Origin: Trachythela sp. YZ-2020
Taxonomy: Eukaryota > Cnidaria > Anthozoa > Malacalcyonacea > Clavulariidae
Reading direction: 5' to 3'
NCBI GenBank assembly: GCA_016169945.1
Contig: JADLSH010000162.1
Span: 744,001-808,000, forward strand
Length of the DNA: 64,000 bases
This document shows, one piece after another, positions 1 through 12,415 of this stretch. Within the stretch, counting starts at the first letter, position 1. Every line of letters starts with the position of its first letter. The notes under the pieces were generated by a model. That model worked only from the letters and a program-made list of their open reading frames with translations, ran no database searches and was not told where the DNA came from. The position numbers and the translations under genes were made by a program.

Positions 1-540
1 GGCCTGGGTCACATTTGAGTATACCAACATAGTTGCCAACTCTCACGGTCCACCGTGAGCCTCACAGATTTCGATAAAATCTCACGGTGACCTCACGGCT
101 TGTAAATATCTCACGTATTCTCACGGATTTCGAGAATAGTCGAACTTAGTTCTCGCATATGTTGCACATTTTGGTTTATAAGAGTGTCTTTTGTCAAATT
201 AAAAAAAAACATTGATAAATGCATAAAAGAACACTCTGCTACTGCTAGTCGTTACTCTACATTATTGATTTATTGTCATAATATTATTACCCGAGGACAT
301 TTAGGCTTTTATATTTGGTCTGAATATCTTTTAAAATTTCCTTCCATAGACGGTTTTATTTACTTTTAAAAACTGAAAAATCGCGTGTCGTTGCCGAATC
401 GCGTCCAGTGTGTCTGGGCCTTAAGTGGTGATTTTTGAAATGAAAACTTGGTTAATATTATACCGATTGATGGTGTTTATGGATAGAATATTCGAACGAA
501 AATTTATATACATTTTCAGACCTAGCCAGGAGCAGTTGCA

Positions 541-800
541 TTTTTCTTCGCTTGCCTCGCGAAGTATATAGCCTGAAACGTCAACAATTAACACGGGTCG
601 AAAGGAAACCCGTTTCTCCGGAACATAAAATCGATTTCCCCAACTGCCAAATTGGTTTAATGTAACAGATATGGCATTGAACTGTACGAATTCAATTTGC
701 CTGGTTGTCTATATAGTTTAATGTAGTGACTATTTTGCGTTATATATATGGTAACTGCGCATAAATGTTAATGTTTTTAAAATATATGGTAACTGCGCGA
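541..800. repeat. Dispersed repeat, copy 1
   Basis: TTCTTCGCTTGCCTCGCGAA... to TATGGTAACTGCGCG; recurs at 1948-2180 with small gaps. Earlier and later pieces (1-30, 420-480) match 14739-14815. Confidence 0.8.
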
Positions 801-1107
801 TTGTCTGTTGGATTGGAAAAACCGCATTTCCTCCTTTCCCACGCCTCGCCTCCCTAATTTTTCTCTGCCCGCGCCTCAACTGCGCTCGCCTAAACTGCCT
901 TCGCCTCAACGGCTCAACCCCAACCCTTAAAACCGCCAGCTACACAGGCTAGCCCTTAGCCTAATCGAGTATGGTCTATGACGTAGGCTACCAACCCTTT
1001 AACGTCCATATGACGTTCTCATGAGCGAAATCGATGTGTGAGGTTCCCTAAACCCTTTAATGAAAGAGGTACACTTTTTGCGCGAGTTTGGTATGTCTAT
1101 TTTCGGC

Positions 1108-1600
1108 CATTTGACGTAAATAATGTTTACAATGGCTTGCGGGGATTCAAATGGATTAAAATCTCACACCATACATGGTAGTAAAATTGGTATTGTCAAA
1201 CCAAATCAGTAATCTCCTTTTTTGGATGTTGAGAGACTGACATACTGACGAATAAACATACTGACGAATTAAGGTGTTGTCTTAAACTCAAAATACAGTT
1301 GAAGCCGTCCAGATCAATTTGTTGCAGAATCTTGAAAGATTACCTATTACTAGTATTATAGTCACTATTCGTCAACTTTGGTAAGTCTAATCCTATAATT
1401 GTTGTGATATTTAACTACCTTATATCTAGTTATTCCTTGTCAAAACGATCAGAATTCACCACGAGTCTCCATAGGCTTAATAACTCAACAGTTAGAGAAG
1501 TGGACTAGATTCCTGAAGGTTAAAATCTCATTTACTTCTGTGAAGGATAACAACTTGCCACAAAGCTCTATATAGGTTTGATAACTCAAGACAGTGTGCA
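1108..1600. repeat. Dispersed repeat pieces shared with 8.6 and 14.4 kb
   Basis: CCATTTGACGTAAATAATG... (1108-1220) recurs at 8626-8730; GCCGTCTAGATCAAC-type sequence through ACTCAAGACAGTGTGCA (about 1303-1600) recurs at 14428-14725. No coding signal. Confidence 0.72.
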
Positions 1601-1774
1601 CTGTAATGCAACCTTATGCCCTCTGGCAGGATCGAACCTGCGGCCCTGCGAGATTTTCGTTCGAATATTCCATCCACAAGCACCATCAACTATTATTCCC
1701 ATCGAACAAGATGCCGAGAAAAATCTTAATATTATACTGTTGTGATATAAAGATTATGACCTGGAGAATTTTTC

Positions 1775-1922
1775 CGAGGGGCAAATCACTCCTAACAAGT
1801 GTACGAGATTATAAAATCATGTGATTTTTTTGTGATTTTTTATTTTTTTGTGATTTTTTTTGGTGATTTTTTCTGTGATTTTTCTGAAGGTGTACGAGAT
1901 TTAAATCAGTGATTTGCCCTCG
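1775..1922. mobile_element. hAT-type MITE, copy 1 (148 bp)
   Basis: TIRs CGAGGGGCAAATCACT / AGTGATTTGCCCTCG; perfect 8-bp target duplication AATTTTTC at 1767-1774 and 1923-1930. Interior is runs of GTGATTTTTT. Confidence 0.88.
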
Positions 1923-1947
1923 AATTTTTCCAATGATTTTTACGTTA

Positions 1948-2180
1948 TTTTTCTTCGCTTGCCTCACGAAGTATATAGCCTGAAACGTCAACAAACACGG
2001 GTCGAAAGGAAACCCGTTTCTCCGGAACATAAAATCGATTTCCCAAACTGCCAAATTGATTTAATGTAACAGATATGGCGTTGAACTGTACGAATTCAAC
2101 TTGCCTGGTTGTCCGCTATATAGTTTTAATATAGTAAATATTTTGCGTTATATTTCAAAATATATGGTAACTGCGCGTAT
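1948..2180. repeat. Dispersed repeat, copy 2
   Basis: Direct copy of 541-800; the hAT MITE at 1775-1922 ends just upstream. Confidence 0.8.
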
Positions 2181-2442
2181 TTACATGAATAAAACCAGGA
2201 TAAAACTAAAGATACATCAGTGTTATTTAATGTTCGTCCCGCAAGTTGGAACTATAAGGTAAGTGGTTTTTTGATGTGCTTAATCCATCATATGAATTAA
2301 TCTAGCCTAAAATTATGCCAGCATTGAAACCTTTCCGGGGAATCAGGAACTGATCAGCTGAAGTAATATTTCTTTATTATTAAATTTTTAGTATTATTAA
2401 ATTTTAGTATTATTAAATTTAAAAATAGGTAATTCATAGGTT

Positions 2443-2552
2443 CATGGCTTAGCGTGCTCAATCGAGTTATTGAGCACGCGGGAAGTTGGGAGAGCACGAA
2501 AAAGCGTAACTTCCCAAGTGCTCAATAACTCCATTGAGCACGCTAAACCATG
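2443..2552. mobile_element. Palindromic MITE, GCGTGCTCAAT family, copy 1
   Basis: Ends CATGGCTTAGCGTGCTCAAT / ATTGAGCACGCTAAACCATG; inner half-site repeats GAGTTATTGAGCACGC. A related half element is at 2635-2690. Confidence 0.82.
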
Positions 2553-3700
2553 AAAAAATTCTTTTATAATATATAAACAACACAAAAATAGCGTGAAAAA
2601 AGTCTAATTTCTGCCGTGTTAAATTCCCGCGCTTTTTTAGCATGCTCAATTGAATTATTGAGCACGCTTTTCAGCCAATCAAAAACGTTCTTGTATTAGA
2701 TATATATATTATAAAGGACAATTAAGTACTGGTGTGAAACATTGTGTGTACTAAATGAGATGACCATAATATGATGATAATTAATCCAGAACTCTGACTG
2801 TAAGAAATGAACTTGAACAACTTTAATTGTAAAACCCATGCAGAATTACCCAATATATCAGTCAAATGTAGGATGACACAGCCATACACAACGCTAAAAC
2901 CTTCTAACTTTTACCCTGCCGCTTTGTGCGTTCTCTTTCCACGTCAGTATTCTCGAGTAAGATTTAAGTCCACTCTGACTCTGTCTTGTGTTTTATGATG
3001 TTGAAGTTTACGTTTTTGACATCCTTCATAAAATTAACAAGCTTTATGGGCAAAATAACAATCGCAGAGCATGAAGCGCATTACCGCATTTTGCAAAAAT
3101 GTGTAGCAAATATTATTGACAGCGCTTATAACAACGGCGTATATAAAAGGAACTATCGAAATATTGAAAATATTCATATACATTGTATAATGAGGCAGGA
3201 TAGACTGTAACATTTTATGACACTTAATCAGTTGTGTAGTTGTGTGCATAAAAAGACTGACAAAACCTGAGTAAAAAAAATTAGGCGGAACTTGCTTATA
3301 GCTTTCTAAAGTTTTTTGTATACATCTCACTTTTAGTCTGTTTTAGACCACATGGGTGTTATTTTCCTCTACTTTAAGAACGTGTCATAATATAGTAGTG
3401 TCAGGGTCCTTATATATTTAGTACTTCGTGTTAATGGCTATGGAATGTGCGCCCCAGTGTGGGCTTAGGTCTAGAGAGTCTAGAGAGGCTAGTAGAGGAC
3501 ATGAAAGAGGAGAAAAAAAGGGTAAAGATTTGACGTAGAAGGTGCTTGTAAAAAAATATTTAAAAAATCTAAATATTTGACTGGTGATAGAGCGGGGGAG
3601 TACGAAGGAGGTAGTACCAGTAGAACCAAGGTGGGATTAAATAGAGTGTGAGTAATTTGGTGTACGACAAGCATTTTGTGAGGTGTATAGGCAACCTTGT

Positions 3701-3951
3701 CAGTGGCGGACACTTTTCGAAATATTGGGGATGCGAACTTAGGTTGCCAACATATAACCACCCTTTTGTTACTGAAAATCTCAATTCTTAAAACCTTTTT
3801 TGCTTAAATTTAATGCAAATTTACTTAAATTATAGCTTATCAAGGCTTTAATACAGCTTGGTTACACAGTCAGCTATTACCGAAAGGCTTTGAGAAATTA
3901 TTGGGGGGGGGGGCCATCGCCCCCCTTGGCCCCCCCTAGTGTCCGCCACTG
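3701..3951. mobile_element. hAT-type MITE with CAGTGGCGGACAC ends (251 bp)
   Basis: TIRs CAGTGGCGGACAC / GTGTCCGCCACTG; 8-bp target duplication AACCTTGT / AACCCTGT with one mismatch (3693-3700, 3952-3959). Contains a 12-nt G run and C-rich subterminal sequence. Confidence 0.87.
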
Positions 3952-4368
3952 AACCCTGTACGCGTTTCGACCTGACAGTCAACTTAACAGTCAAGTTAGT
4001 TAGTCAAGTTAGTTCATTTCGACCTATATAGTCAAGCCCTTGTAAACGTCTAATCACTAATCGTAACGCCCTGTATAATCGGCTAGAAACCTTATTTACG
4101 TGTGATTTTAATCACCTGGGTCTACACAAAAGACATTATTGATAGCGCATTCAATAAAGCTCTACAAAATACCCAATATAAACTTTTATTTGAGAATAAT
4201 TTTCAGTCCACTAACGAACTACAGGCTATAGCAATAGACATTTTCTGTATACCTTTTAACACTAATACTAGGTTACCTAAAATGTAGTAAATGCTGCCTT
4301 TTTAGCATAAGTGTTTCACGAATCATAAACGTATTTTTAGATTTTATTCGTACACACACCAACCAACC

Positions 4369-4549
4369 CGAGTGGCAAATCACTCCTAAAAAATCATGGG
4401 ATTTTTTTGTGATTTTCCCCCCGCTTTTTTGACATTTTTCTATATTTTTGTGATTTGTCTATTTTTTTGTGATTTTTTGCTGATTTTTAAAAAAATGTTT
4501 GTGATTTTTCTGAAGGAGTACGAGATTTAAGTCAGTGATTTGCCCCTCG
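4369..4549. mobile_element. hAT-type MITE, copy 2 (181 bp)
   Basis: Same family as 1775-1922: TIRs CGAGTGGCAAATCACT / AGTGATTTGCCCCTCG; perfect 8-bp target duplication AACCAACC at 4361-4368 and 4550-4557. Confidence 0.88.
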
Positions 4550-4618
4550 AACCAACCTACACAACTTCCCTTATATAGTTCGTATTTCCTGTTATTGGCA
4601 CCAGTTTTGTAAATGTTA

Positions 4619-4942
4619 CATACATACATTATTCAGCTCACTCCCCGTTGGGGCTTTTCAGTGACCGATTACATCAAGTATCTAGCTTACCTATATTATG
4701 TACTTAACCTACATTATTTATTTTTACAATTGTGATATTACTTTCCTAATCTGTCTATCCTAACCCACCCAGTCAACTTTCCCTGTGGGAGGAAACCGGA
4801 GTGCCCGGAGAAAACCCACGACTTTCGACAGAGCGTTGACTTACTCTTTTCACATGAGTGTGATGAGTGTCCTCAACGAGAATCGAACTCAAGATTCAGA
4901 GGTGAAAGGCGCTTGCTCTGACGACTGCGCCACCGAAGCCCC
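4619..4942 (-). mobile_element. tRNA-derived SINE, family 1, copy 1
   Basis: On the minus strand it starts GGGGCTTCGGTGGCGCAGTC (A box), has B box GAGTTCGATTC, then a body with GGGTTTTCTCCGGGCACTCC, and ends in an ATGTATGTATG tail. Near-identical to 15603-15932. Confidence 0.88.
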
Positions 4943-4949
4943 AATGTTC

Positions 4950-6600
4950 CAGATTACTTATATACTATATGCGATTATAACATTATTAACATGCATATAC
5001 ATAATTATTGATATATACTATATTATTCTATTCTATAACCAGTTTGAATTGTTCTTAGTAGCAAAGAAAATGTTTGTTAACAGATTTGAACAGTAAATTG
5101 TTAGAATAAGAAATAGGTCTTCGTAGTCGTAGATATATTATCCTATGTCCGGTTGTTCATGCTTTTTCTCCCACAGCAACCACATTCTTGGAGTATAGTA
5201 CACGGTTGCTTAAACTGTCGACACAACATCATTGAGATAATACTAGGTAACATAACACCACCGAAATGTTTCGTTATATTCGCAATATATTCTTCGCGAA
5301 ACACTGTCTTTCCTCTCGCGAAAATTTATTGCTCTTATACAGACGTTGTAATAATACGCCCAGTTGTGAGTCCCCAGTTAGTAGGTTATTTTTCTATCTT
5401 GTGAGGAAATTTTTCGCCTTCCAGCCTTCGAAGCACTGAGTGCAATTTCAATTTGGCAAACTGCCTTGATACATAATTGTATTTGCAGTATATTTTTTGC
5501 GCATTGGTACGAGTTAATCCTGCAACAGGCAGGATCTTGTTTACAATCTGTTGAGTATAATTTGGGTTGCATGCATAAACGTCCTTTCTATAATAAATCT
5601 AGGCTACTAATTTACAACAATTCCTTCCTGGTTGAAGGCTCGCTCGCTGCGGGCAGCAACTACTCCTGTAGGATCTATCTTACGTAAACATTGGCATCTA
5701 ATTGAGAAAGACCCAACCCTTAAACTCCTATGGCCCGAGCTATCTTTGGTTTCTTACAAACGCCACACTATAAATATTAAAGACGCATAGTGCATTTCAA
5801 ATTCTCAAATAACAATAACAATAACCAGAAATAGACCATAAAAACTAACACCACTTATGACAGCGGTCTCACGTAATCCGGAAACCTGATTATCAGATGT
5901 TCGTCATTGGTATTAATGTTGACAGATCATAAAAATGACTTCCTATCAAGCTCAACACAAGTACACAACATTAAGACTTACATATTAAGTGTATGTATAA
6001 AACTTCCCATTAAACGTGACCTTGAATAAGCTTTACAATCTATCTACGCATTTCGCGCGTGGTTAATTGTAGATTTATGTCTATGAATATGGAAAGCTTA
6101 TTTCAAAAAGTAGATTTAGTAGGAAATGCGATTATATAAAATGATCGCAAGAAGTAATTTGCTTGGAAGTCTCAAATTCATTAGCGTGTGGAAAATGATA
6201 TCCTGGTAATCCTGCTAAAGTGTATTATTTGAATTTGTTTACTGCGAGTTTTAACATATTATGGTGGCTGCTGGCTAGAAGCCAGGGTTGGAAAACTAGA
6301 ACCTAATGGCAGTCAATGGCCTTTATATATTTTATTTAATCAACAACAAAATACCAGTTTTGGTATATTACAAAATATATAAAACTAAACTAAATAACCC
6401 ACTTTATAACCTTTCAAAAACTGTGAGAATATCATAAACAGTATTTACCAACTAAAGTCATTATTGTTTTGTCTTGGATAGCCATAAATACATAAAAAGA
6501 TCTTGAGTATTAAATTAATGGCATGACCGATTTATTTTGCATAGATTATTTATAAAATTAACTGGTGATCTTAATGTTTCTGCATGATATTAAGAAATGG
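4950..6600. other. No gene recognised
   Basis: AT-rich unique-looking DNA with only short open frames lacking any family pattern. A GCTCGCTCGC-containing stretch near 5640 is the only compositional change. Confidence 0.5.
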
Positions 6601-6827
6601 TTTTCGTTTCCAATCTCATCTAGATCGCAATGTTTACATAATTTATCATTGTATGAAACATTGCTATAACGACCAGTTTCAACAGGTAATCTATGAGCTG
6701 AAATTCTAAATTTTGTAACCGCCTGTCGATGTTTGAAGTTGTGGATTGAAGAGAGTTCATGAATTGAAAATAATCAGTAGAATTAGAAATATTTTCAATA
6801 CTCAACTTATTGATTAGCGCATACTGT

Positions 6828-6910
6828 ATTAGGCCTTCGTCGTTTCGTGCGAAGGCCCTTCGTCTGGAAGTTAGTAGACGAAGGGCCTTCGCTCGAAACG
6901 TCGAAGTTCT
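6828..6910. repeat. Short foldback with CGAAGGGCCTTCG arms
   Basis: GCGAAGGCCCTTCGTCTGGA pairs with TAGACGAAGGGCCTTCGC. The adjoining CTCGAAACGTCGAAGTTCTC tail recurs in part at 18104-18125 in the MACPF-gene intron, so it is dispersed. Confidence 0.72.
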
Positions 6911-7257
6911 CATTGTATTTTTCAGGTAGTTTTACTGTCACGAGTTTTACACAACAGTCAACCGCCGTATTTGGTATACTCTACCCACACTGGCACCGCA
7001 CGTTCGACATACTGTATTATAATTAGGTTTAACCAGTACTCATATAATTAGGACTAACTAATCTATTGTTATATACTGTAGGTATAATTCGAAATGTATA
7101 TAAATATAAATATTCCTCTATGTTTGTCATGGGAATTCCCGTTGTTTCTATGTTTGTCTATGAAAATTCTATTGGGCTTACCACATGTACGCTTTGTGTA
7201 CCTATTTTTGAAATATAAATGTGACATTATGATAATTTTTAAGTAGTGTTTTGCGTC

Positions 7258-7389
7258 TTTTATTTTATTTTATTTTATTTTATTTTATTTTATTTTATTT
7301 TATTTTATTTTATTTTATTTTATTTTATTTTATTTTATTTTATTTTATTTTATTTTATTTTATTTTATTTTATTTTATTTTATTTTATT
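7258..7389. repeat. (TTTTA)n microsatellite
   Basis: About 26 perfect copies of a 5-bp unit. Confidence 0.97.
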
Positions 7390-8785
7390 AACTTTGCCAT
7401 CATACGTATACACATTACATTTCATTAAACAATAACATGCATAAACATTTGGACAATTGGCTGGGCAACCGCAACAGCTATTGCCAATTAGCCAATGTTT
7501 GTTTCCTTGTACACACGTGAAATGCGTAGATAGATTGTATTTCGACACGTGGTGCCAGTGTCAGGGTACTCTAACGAGGATTCGGCGGTTGAGTAGGGAT
7601 ATGATAAAACTACCTGAAAATCCTGATAATAACTTCGACGTTTCGAGCGAACTACTGATAAAAACAAACTATAAACAAAATATGGAAATCACATTACAAA
7701 ATATATTAACCTGTAAGGAAAAGCGAAGAAAACAAGAATATGAGAAATTATGGAACGATGATGCTGCTGGTGGCAGGCATAAACAGATAAGAGTTAAATG
7801 TAAGATCACGTTCTATGGGAAGTTTAATATCAGAATCGTGCTTCAATCATCGTCATTTGTGACGCAAATCCTGTTTTGTGTTCCAATTTTCCTTGTTGAT
7901 ATTATGTTAAAAAAACTTCCTCTAAGTGAGTATAAATTGAGCGCACCAAAGTATTTTTTATTATTGATTACTATTTGAGTATATGGGTTAATGTCATTTG
8001 GAATATTTGCTTACAAAAGTATATTGTGAAAGGGAAAAGACTTATATATATACATTGAGCAGTCTACTTATTGAATGAGTTATAACTTAATTCTACGTTT
8101 GGTATAATCTACTACGCGAGATCAATATAATCTACTACGAGAGTTCAACCTTGGATAACTTTAGGTAAGTTTTAATTTTCGTAACTGAATTTAATTTGCG
8201 CTTACTATAGTAATAACATTTGTTTGACCTTTTCGACGCGTCAATAACTGGGGTTGTAATCCTAAACGTGTGCAACCCACTTCTTCAAACTGTATTTTCT
8301 AACTCGGGTTAGTTTTATATATTTTATAGTAGATTTTTTATGTATGTACCTAGATATACCAAAATTGGTATTTATGTTGCTGTTGATTAAATAAATATTC
8401 AACTTCTGATGAGTCGGCTGAATAATCGGTATGTTCAATGTCCGATTTAACTTCAATATCGAAAATGTGTTGAATAATATACATGTTCAATGTCCGATTT
8501 AACTTCAATGTCGAAAATATGTTGAAACAACTTCAATGTCGGAAACATGTTGAATGATGACAATCGTGAATATTGGCCGTAATATGACGCCATTGTCGCC
8601 ATACAAAGAATTACCATTATCTTTCCATTTGACGTAAATAATGTTTACAATGGCCTGCGGGGATTCAAATCTCACACCATATATAATTATGGTGGTTAAA
8701 ATGGTATTGTCAAATCAAACCAGTTATATTGTCATTGAGATGTTCCCTTAAACTCAAAATACAGTTGACAATCAGTGGACGATTC

Positions 8786-8965
8786 CCGGCAATTCTAAAA
8801 TTGAGAAAATAGTAAAACTTGAAAGTCAAATCTGCAGCAAATCTTTCTTTCGACTCACTTATTTCTTATCGATAACACAACGTTCCATATCCTTTTCGAT
8901 GTCACATATTTACTTTTACAAAACTTGAGAAAGCTTTACCTTTTTTTCTCCAAAAATGGTACCCT
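8786..8965. repeat. Inverted dispersed repeat, arm 1
   Basis: CCGGCAATTCTAAAATTGAG... to TTTCTCCAAAAATGGTACC; its reverse complement, diverged, is at 14265-14410. Confidence 0.7.
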
Positions 8966-9200
8966 TAATTGATATTTGTTAGATAAGTGCAATGGTTCGT
9001 TTTAATCCCATTTTTATGTCGATTTAAGACTTAAGTTTCAACGTAAATGCGACAAAGCTGACTATCTAAAATTTTATACAAATATAATTTCCTTACAAGC
9101 AACAAAAAAGGGTACCATTATCGCTCAACTACATTGTTTTGTAAAAAGACGAAAAAGGGTGCCCTTTTTGTATCTGCGTAGCAGATATAATGCTATCACT

Positions 9201-9264
9201 TTGTTTATGTTTATGTTTATGTTTATGTTTATGTTTATGTTTATGTTTATGTTTATGTTTATGT
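9201..9264. repeat. (TTTATG)n microsatellite
   Basis: About 10.5 copies of a 6-bp unit; open in both strands but not a gene. Confidence 0.96.
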
Positions 9265-9509
9265 TAGTGTTAGCTTTTAGCCATTCAGCGACGAGCTTAT
9301 ATAAAATAGGCAACGTTAGATTTCACCACTTGCACGGTGGCCGCCACGTGTACTTGGCACGTGGTCAAAAATGTAAACAAACGGAAAAGTTCGGACTATG
9401 GGTCACGCACGCAATATAGTATTATATAGTAAAGCAATAATAAAAAAGCTATTTTACATAACCTGCGTCGGTTTTTGATCGTTTTATTGTCTGTGCGGTT
9501 TAAGTAAAG

Positions 9510-10015
9510 ATGTCGGGTAAAAATGCAAGTGATATAAGTTCAAAGCAATGAGCGTTAGAGAGCTTCAAAACTATTTATCGGATCACGGAGTTACAGTGAG
9601 CGGCCATTTAAAACCTGCATTGATCGATATTGTATCTTCTGTCGAAAGAATGGGGTTTCACAAAGGATGACCATGAGAAAGTCTGGAAAGTCGATTAAAT
9701 ATTCATGATATTCAAATCAGCGACCCGTTTACCATGAAAACGGAGAATAACTTCGTGCAGTCACCGCCATTCGGATTATACGACATATTCAATCATTTGA
9801 TATATCACTCCGCCAAATACGATAAACAAGGGCTTGCTTCATACAAGTCGTATGATGATTACAGATTGTTTGTGAATGGTTACGTCGACACTTTGAAAAC
9901 AGTTAAATTGGAAGATTGTGGAGTACATGTGTACGTTGGTAAAGTACAGCCAAGCATGAAATCAACAACTGACGAAGGCAAAAAGTTTTACGATCTATGG
10001 GACATGCAATTCGTA
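9510..10015 (+). pseudogene. Broken SAP/SWIM-YqaJ-type gene fragment
   Basis: Three adjoining frames make one degraded reading. A short MSGKNASDISS start at 9510 is followed by a SAP-like helix pair (MSVRELQNYLSDHGVTVSGH) from 9548 in another frame, then FTKDDHEKVWKVD, and finally from ~9695 IHDIQISDPFT...SPPFGLYDIFNHLIY...YKSYDDYRLFVNGYVDTL...GVHVYVGKVQPSMK, ending near 10015. At least two frameshifts and one stop break it. I recognise the style as the N-terminal half of a cnidarian multi-copy family with SWIM-finger and YqaJ-nuclease-like C-termini. The C-terminal domains are absent, and the family name is from memory of the pattern. Confidence 0.6.
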
Positions 10016-10109
10016 TTCGTATTTATATTCAATGACGTATGTTTCACAATGACGTATGTTTCACGAGGATCATTACATCATTCAATTTGCCTGTTCGCAG
10101 GCTAGATCT

Positions 10110-10980
10110 TAAATTCAACATGGCGCATATGTTTTGAATCGCTGCGTTGTTGCCGAGAAAATATACTTCATATCGATCGAAGGGGTGAGCACATTTCCAG
10201 CAAAACATTCTCTTTGCAACGTCTCTGGTCCTGTTATGAGGTGAGTGTGCCTATTCAAGGTCGTTCAGCAAAGTATTGTTGACAAAACGTCGTTAATTCA
10301 TATAAAAACGTGGAAATACGAAGGTTTTCAATACAAAAGTATCGACTAGAATGAATGCTTTAAAATATGTGACCAATTTCAAATGTAGTTGTTCTATTTC
10401 TGAAGAAGATTTCTGAAGAAGAAACTAAACAGTCAAACTGTCGAAGATTAAGCCATTAAGGTATATAAGAAATACTACAACATATTAAAAATAAAACATT
10501 GTGTAATTGTAAATAGCATCTTGTTTATATAGCTACATAGGTTTTCAACTTGACTACCATGAATACTAGCTAATATTTTAAACTTTGTGACCAATTCCAC
10601 ATTTAGTAGTTATATTTGTTTACTTATTTGATTACTGAAGGGCGAGCATCAATTCCACATTTAGTGGTTATATTTATTTACTTATTTTGATTACTGAAGG
10701 GCGAGCGTTGTTTGTAAACATGAGGAAGTTTGAATTTTACGATGAAAATTATGCATCAAACCAACAGTATCTTTAGCTATATTCTATACTATTTTGAACA
10801 TAGCAAACTTGACCTGACCTGCTGAATATCAATAACATTTGAGTCAGGAAGCAACGTAAGAACTAGCAAATAGCATATTGTCCTAAAACCTATAGAGTTT
10901 AAATTTTGCTACTCATAACTATCTATATCTGATTTGTTACTCATTTGAATGGGTCTGCCAACGCTTGACCAATACAATAT
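10110..10980. other. No gene recognised
   Basis: AT-rich; contains a short direct repeat of AATTCCACATTTAGTxGTTA and GATTACTGAAGGGCGAGC near 10590-10710 only. Confidence 0.5.
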
Positions 10981-11025
10981 TACATGCGCCGTGCGCGCTA
11001 TTAAATGTCTTGCGTATTCCACTGT

Positions 11026-12010
11026 TGTCGTGAGGAATGCGTCTCGCTGAATACTTATATCGAGTCTGTTCAAGCGTTTGGGTCAAATCGAAGTATAATA
11101 ATTAGGAGCTATAGGATCATCTTAAAATATTGCAAGATGTAGGGAGAACTAAGGTCTTCGGTTTTCTTATAAAACTTGACCTGTTTACAGTGTAATAATT
11201 ATCAAGAATATGTGATAGCCGAGCCTTGAACTCTAATAAATAGAACTCCGCGTTACTGCGCGTTTATGTTTCAATTATATTCGACACTGATATCTAGTTT
11301 CTCTTTAGTTTCCCACAAATACAAACAAATACCCACGTATGGTACGTTCGCTCAAACTATTGTAGAGTATAGATGTTTTAGAGCGATGCTCCGTCGCCTC
11401 CGTGCGATCTTCAAGTGTCAAAGGTGCAATGTTTGTTGTTGGAAATATAATATCCCTCATATTACTTGTCGTCAAGAATGCGTCTCGCTGAATACTTATA
11501 TCGAGTCTGTTCAAGCGTTTGGGTCAAATCGAAGTATAATAATGAGGAGCTTACGATCATCTTAAAATATTGCAAGACGTAGGGAGAACTAAGCTCTTCG
11601 GTTTCCTTGTAAAAACTTGACCCGTTAACAGTGTAATAATTATCAAGAATATGTGACAGCTGACCCCTGTACTCTAATAAATAGAGCTCGTTATTGCGCG
11701 TTTAATATTTCTGAATTATATTCAACACTGATTTCTAGTTTCTCTTTCGCTTCCCACAAATACAAATAAATACCCACGTATGGTTCGCTCAAACTATCCG
11801 TGGGTTCAATTCCTGCCAGAGGACCTAGTGTTGCATTTTTCGCAACCGTTCCTGGTTAGGTCTTAAATTGTGTATATATCTACTCAATTGGATTATCCAC
11901 CAAACCCAGTATTGTAGAGTATAGATGTTTTAGAGCGATGCGCTTTACGATCGTCAAGTCTTGAAGGCGCAATGTTTGTTGTTGGAAATATAATACCCTC
12001 ATATAGACTG
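11026..12010. repeat. ~440-bp imperfect tandem duplication
   Basis: 11026-11460 and 11470-12005 repeat in order: GAATGCGTCTCGCTGAATAC..., the TCTTCGGTTT block, AATAAATAGA, the TTTCTCTTT / CCCACAAATACAAA block, and TGTAGAGTATAGATG. The second unit holds the family 3 SINE. Peptides across it are repeat translations without family resemblance. Confidence 0.75.
11798..11909 (+). mobile_element. SINE family 3, 5'-truncated, with an empty site in the same window
   Basis: Starts in the B box (GGGTTCAATTCCTGCCAGAG) and ends CCAAACCCAG, flanked by TAT. The homologous unit at 11354-11372 reads CTCAAACTATTGTAGAG with no insert. Confidence 0.82.
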
Positions 12011-12415
12011 AAGTATGTCGAATATTTTACATAGTGCGTGACGAATATCAGCATGATTTGTACGTTTCTCGTTCGTATTGCACTTGCATTTATCGTATCG
12101 TTCCCTTGATACGTTATTGATCTGGTTAAAACACCAGTACGTAACTCAAAATGCGCAAGTATTCTAAGATGCACACAAGAAAATTGCATGCGTTTTGTGC
12201 GGGTGACGTGGGTGACCGTGGAAGTGCAAGTTTGTGACACCCCCAAAAAGCCACGACGACGACGCAATTTTCCCTTTCGTAAACCGCCAGGGTCTTCAGT
12301 TACGATCAGGGTCTTCAGTTGGACTCACAAATCGTGCGTCATATCCGGTGAATCTGAAATACGATATTAAATATGCGGAACACGCGGACAACACATTACT
12401 AAACTTGTGACAGTA

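Noticed and set aside
4102..4287. TKDIIDSAFNKALQNTQYKLLFEN peptide (shown only in part) resembling the region before a GIY-YIG domain in Penelope-like retroelements
   Set aside because: Too short, and no reverse transcriptase or GIY-YIG motif nearby.
4785..5096. 103-residue frame starting MGGNRSARRKPT, also at 15775
   Set aside because: The shared part is the tRNA-derived SINE read in the wrong strand.
7246..7428. 60-residue open frame
   Set aside because: It is the translated (TTTTA)n microsatellite.
7457..7978. 173-residue open frame
   Set aside because: Its first codons lie in a repeat also present near 56500 and it shows no family pattern; composition is that of non-coding AT-rich DNA. 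A real gene is possible but unsupported.
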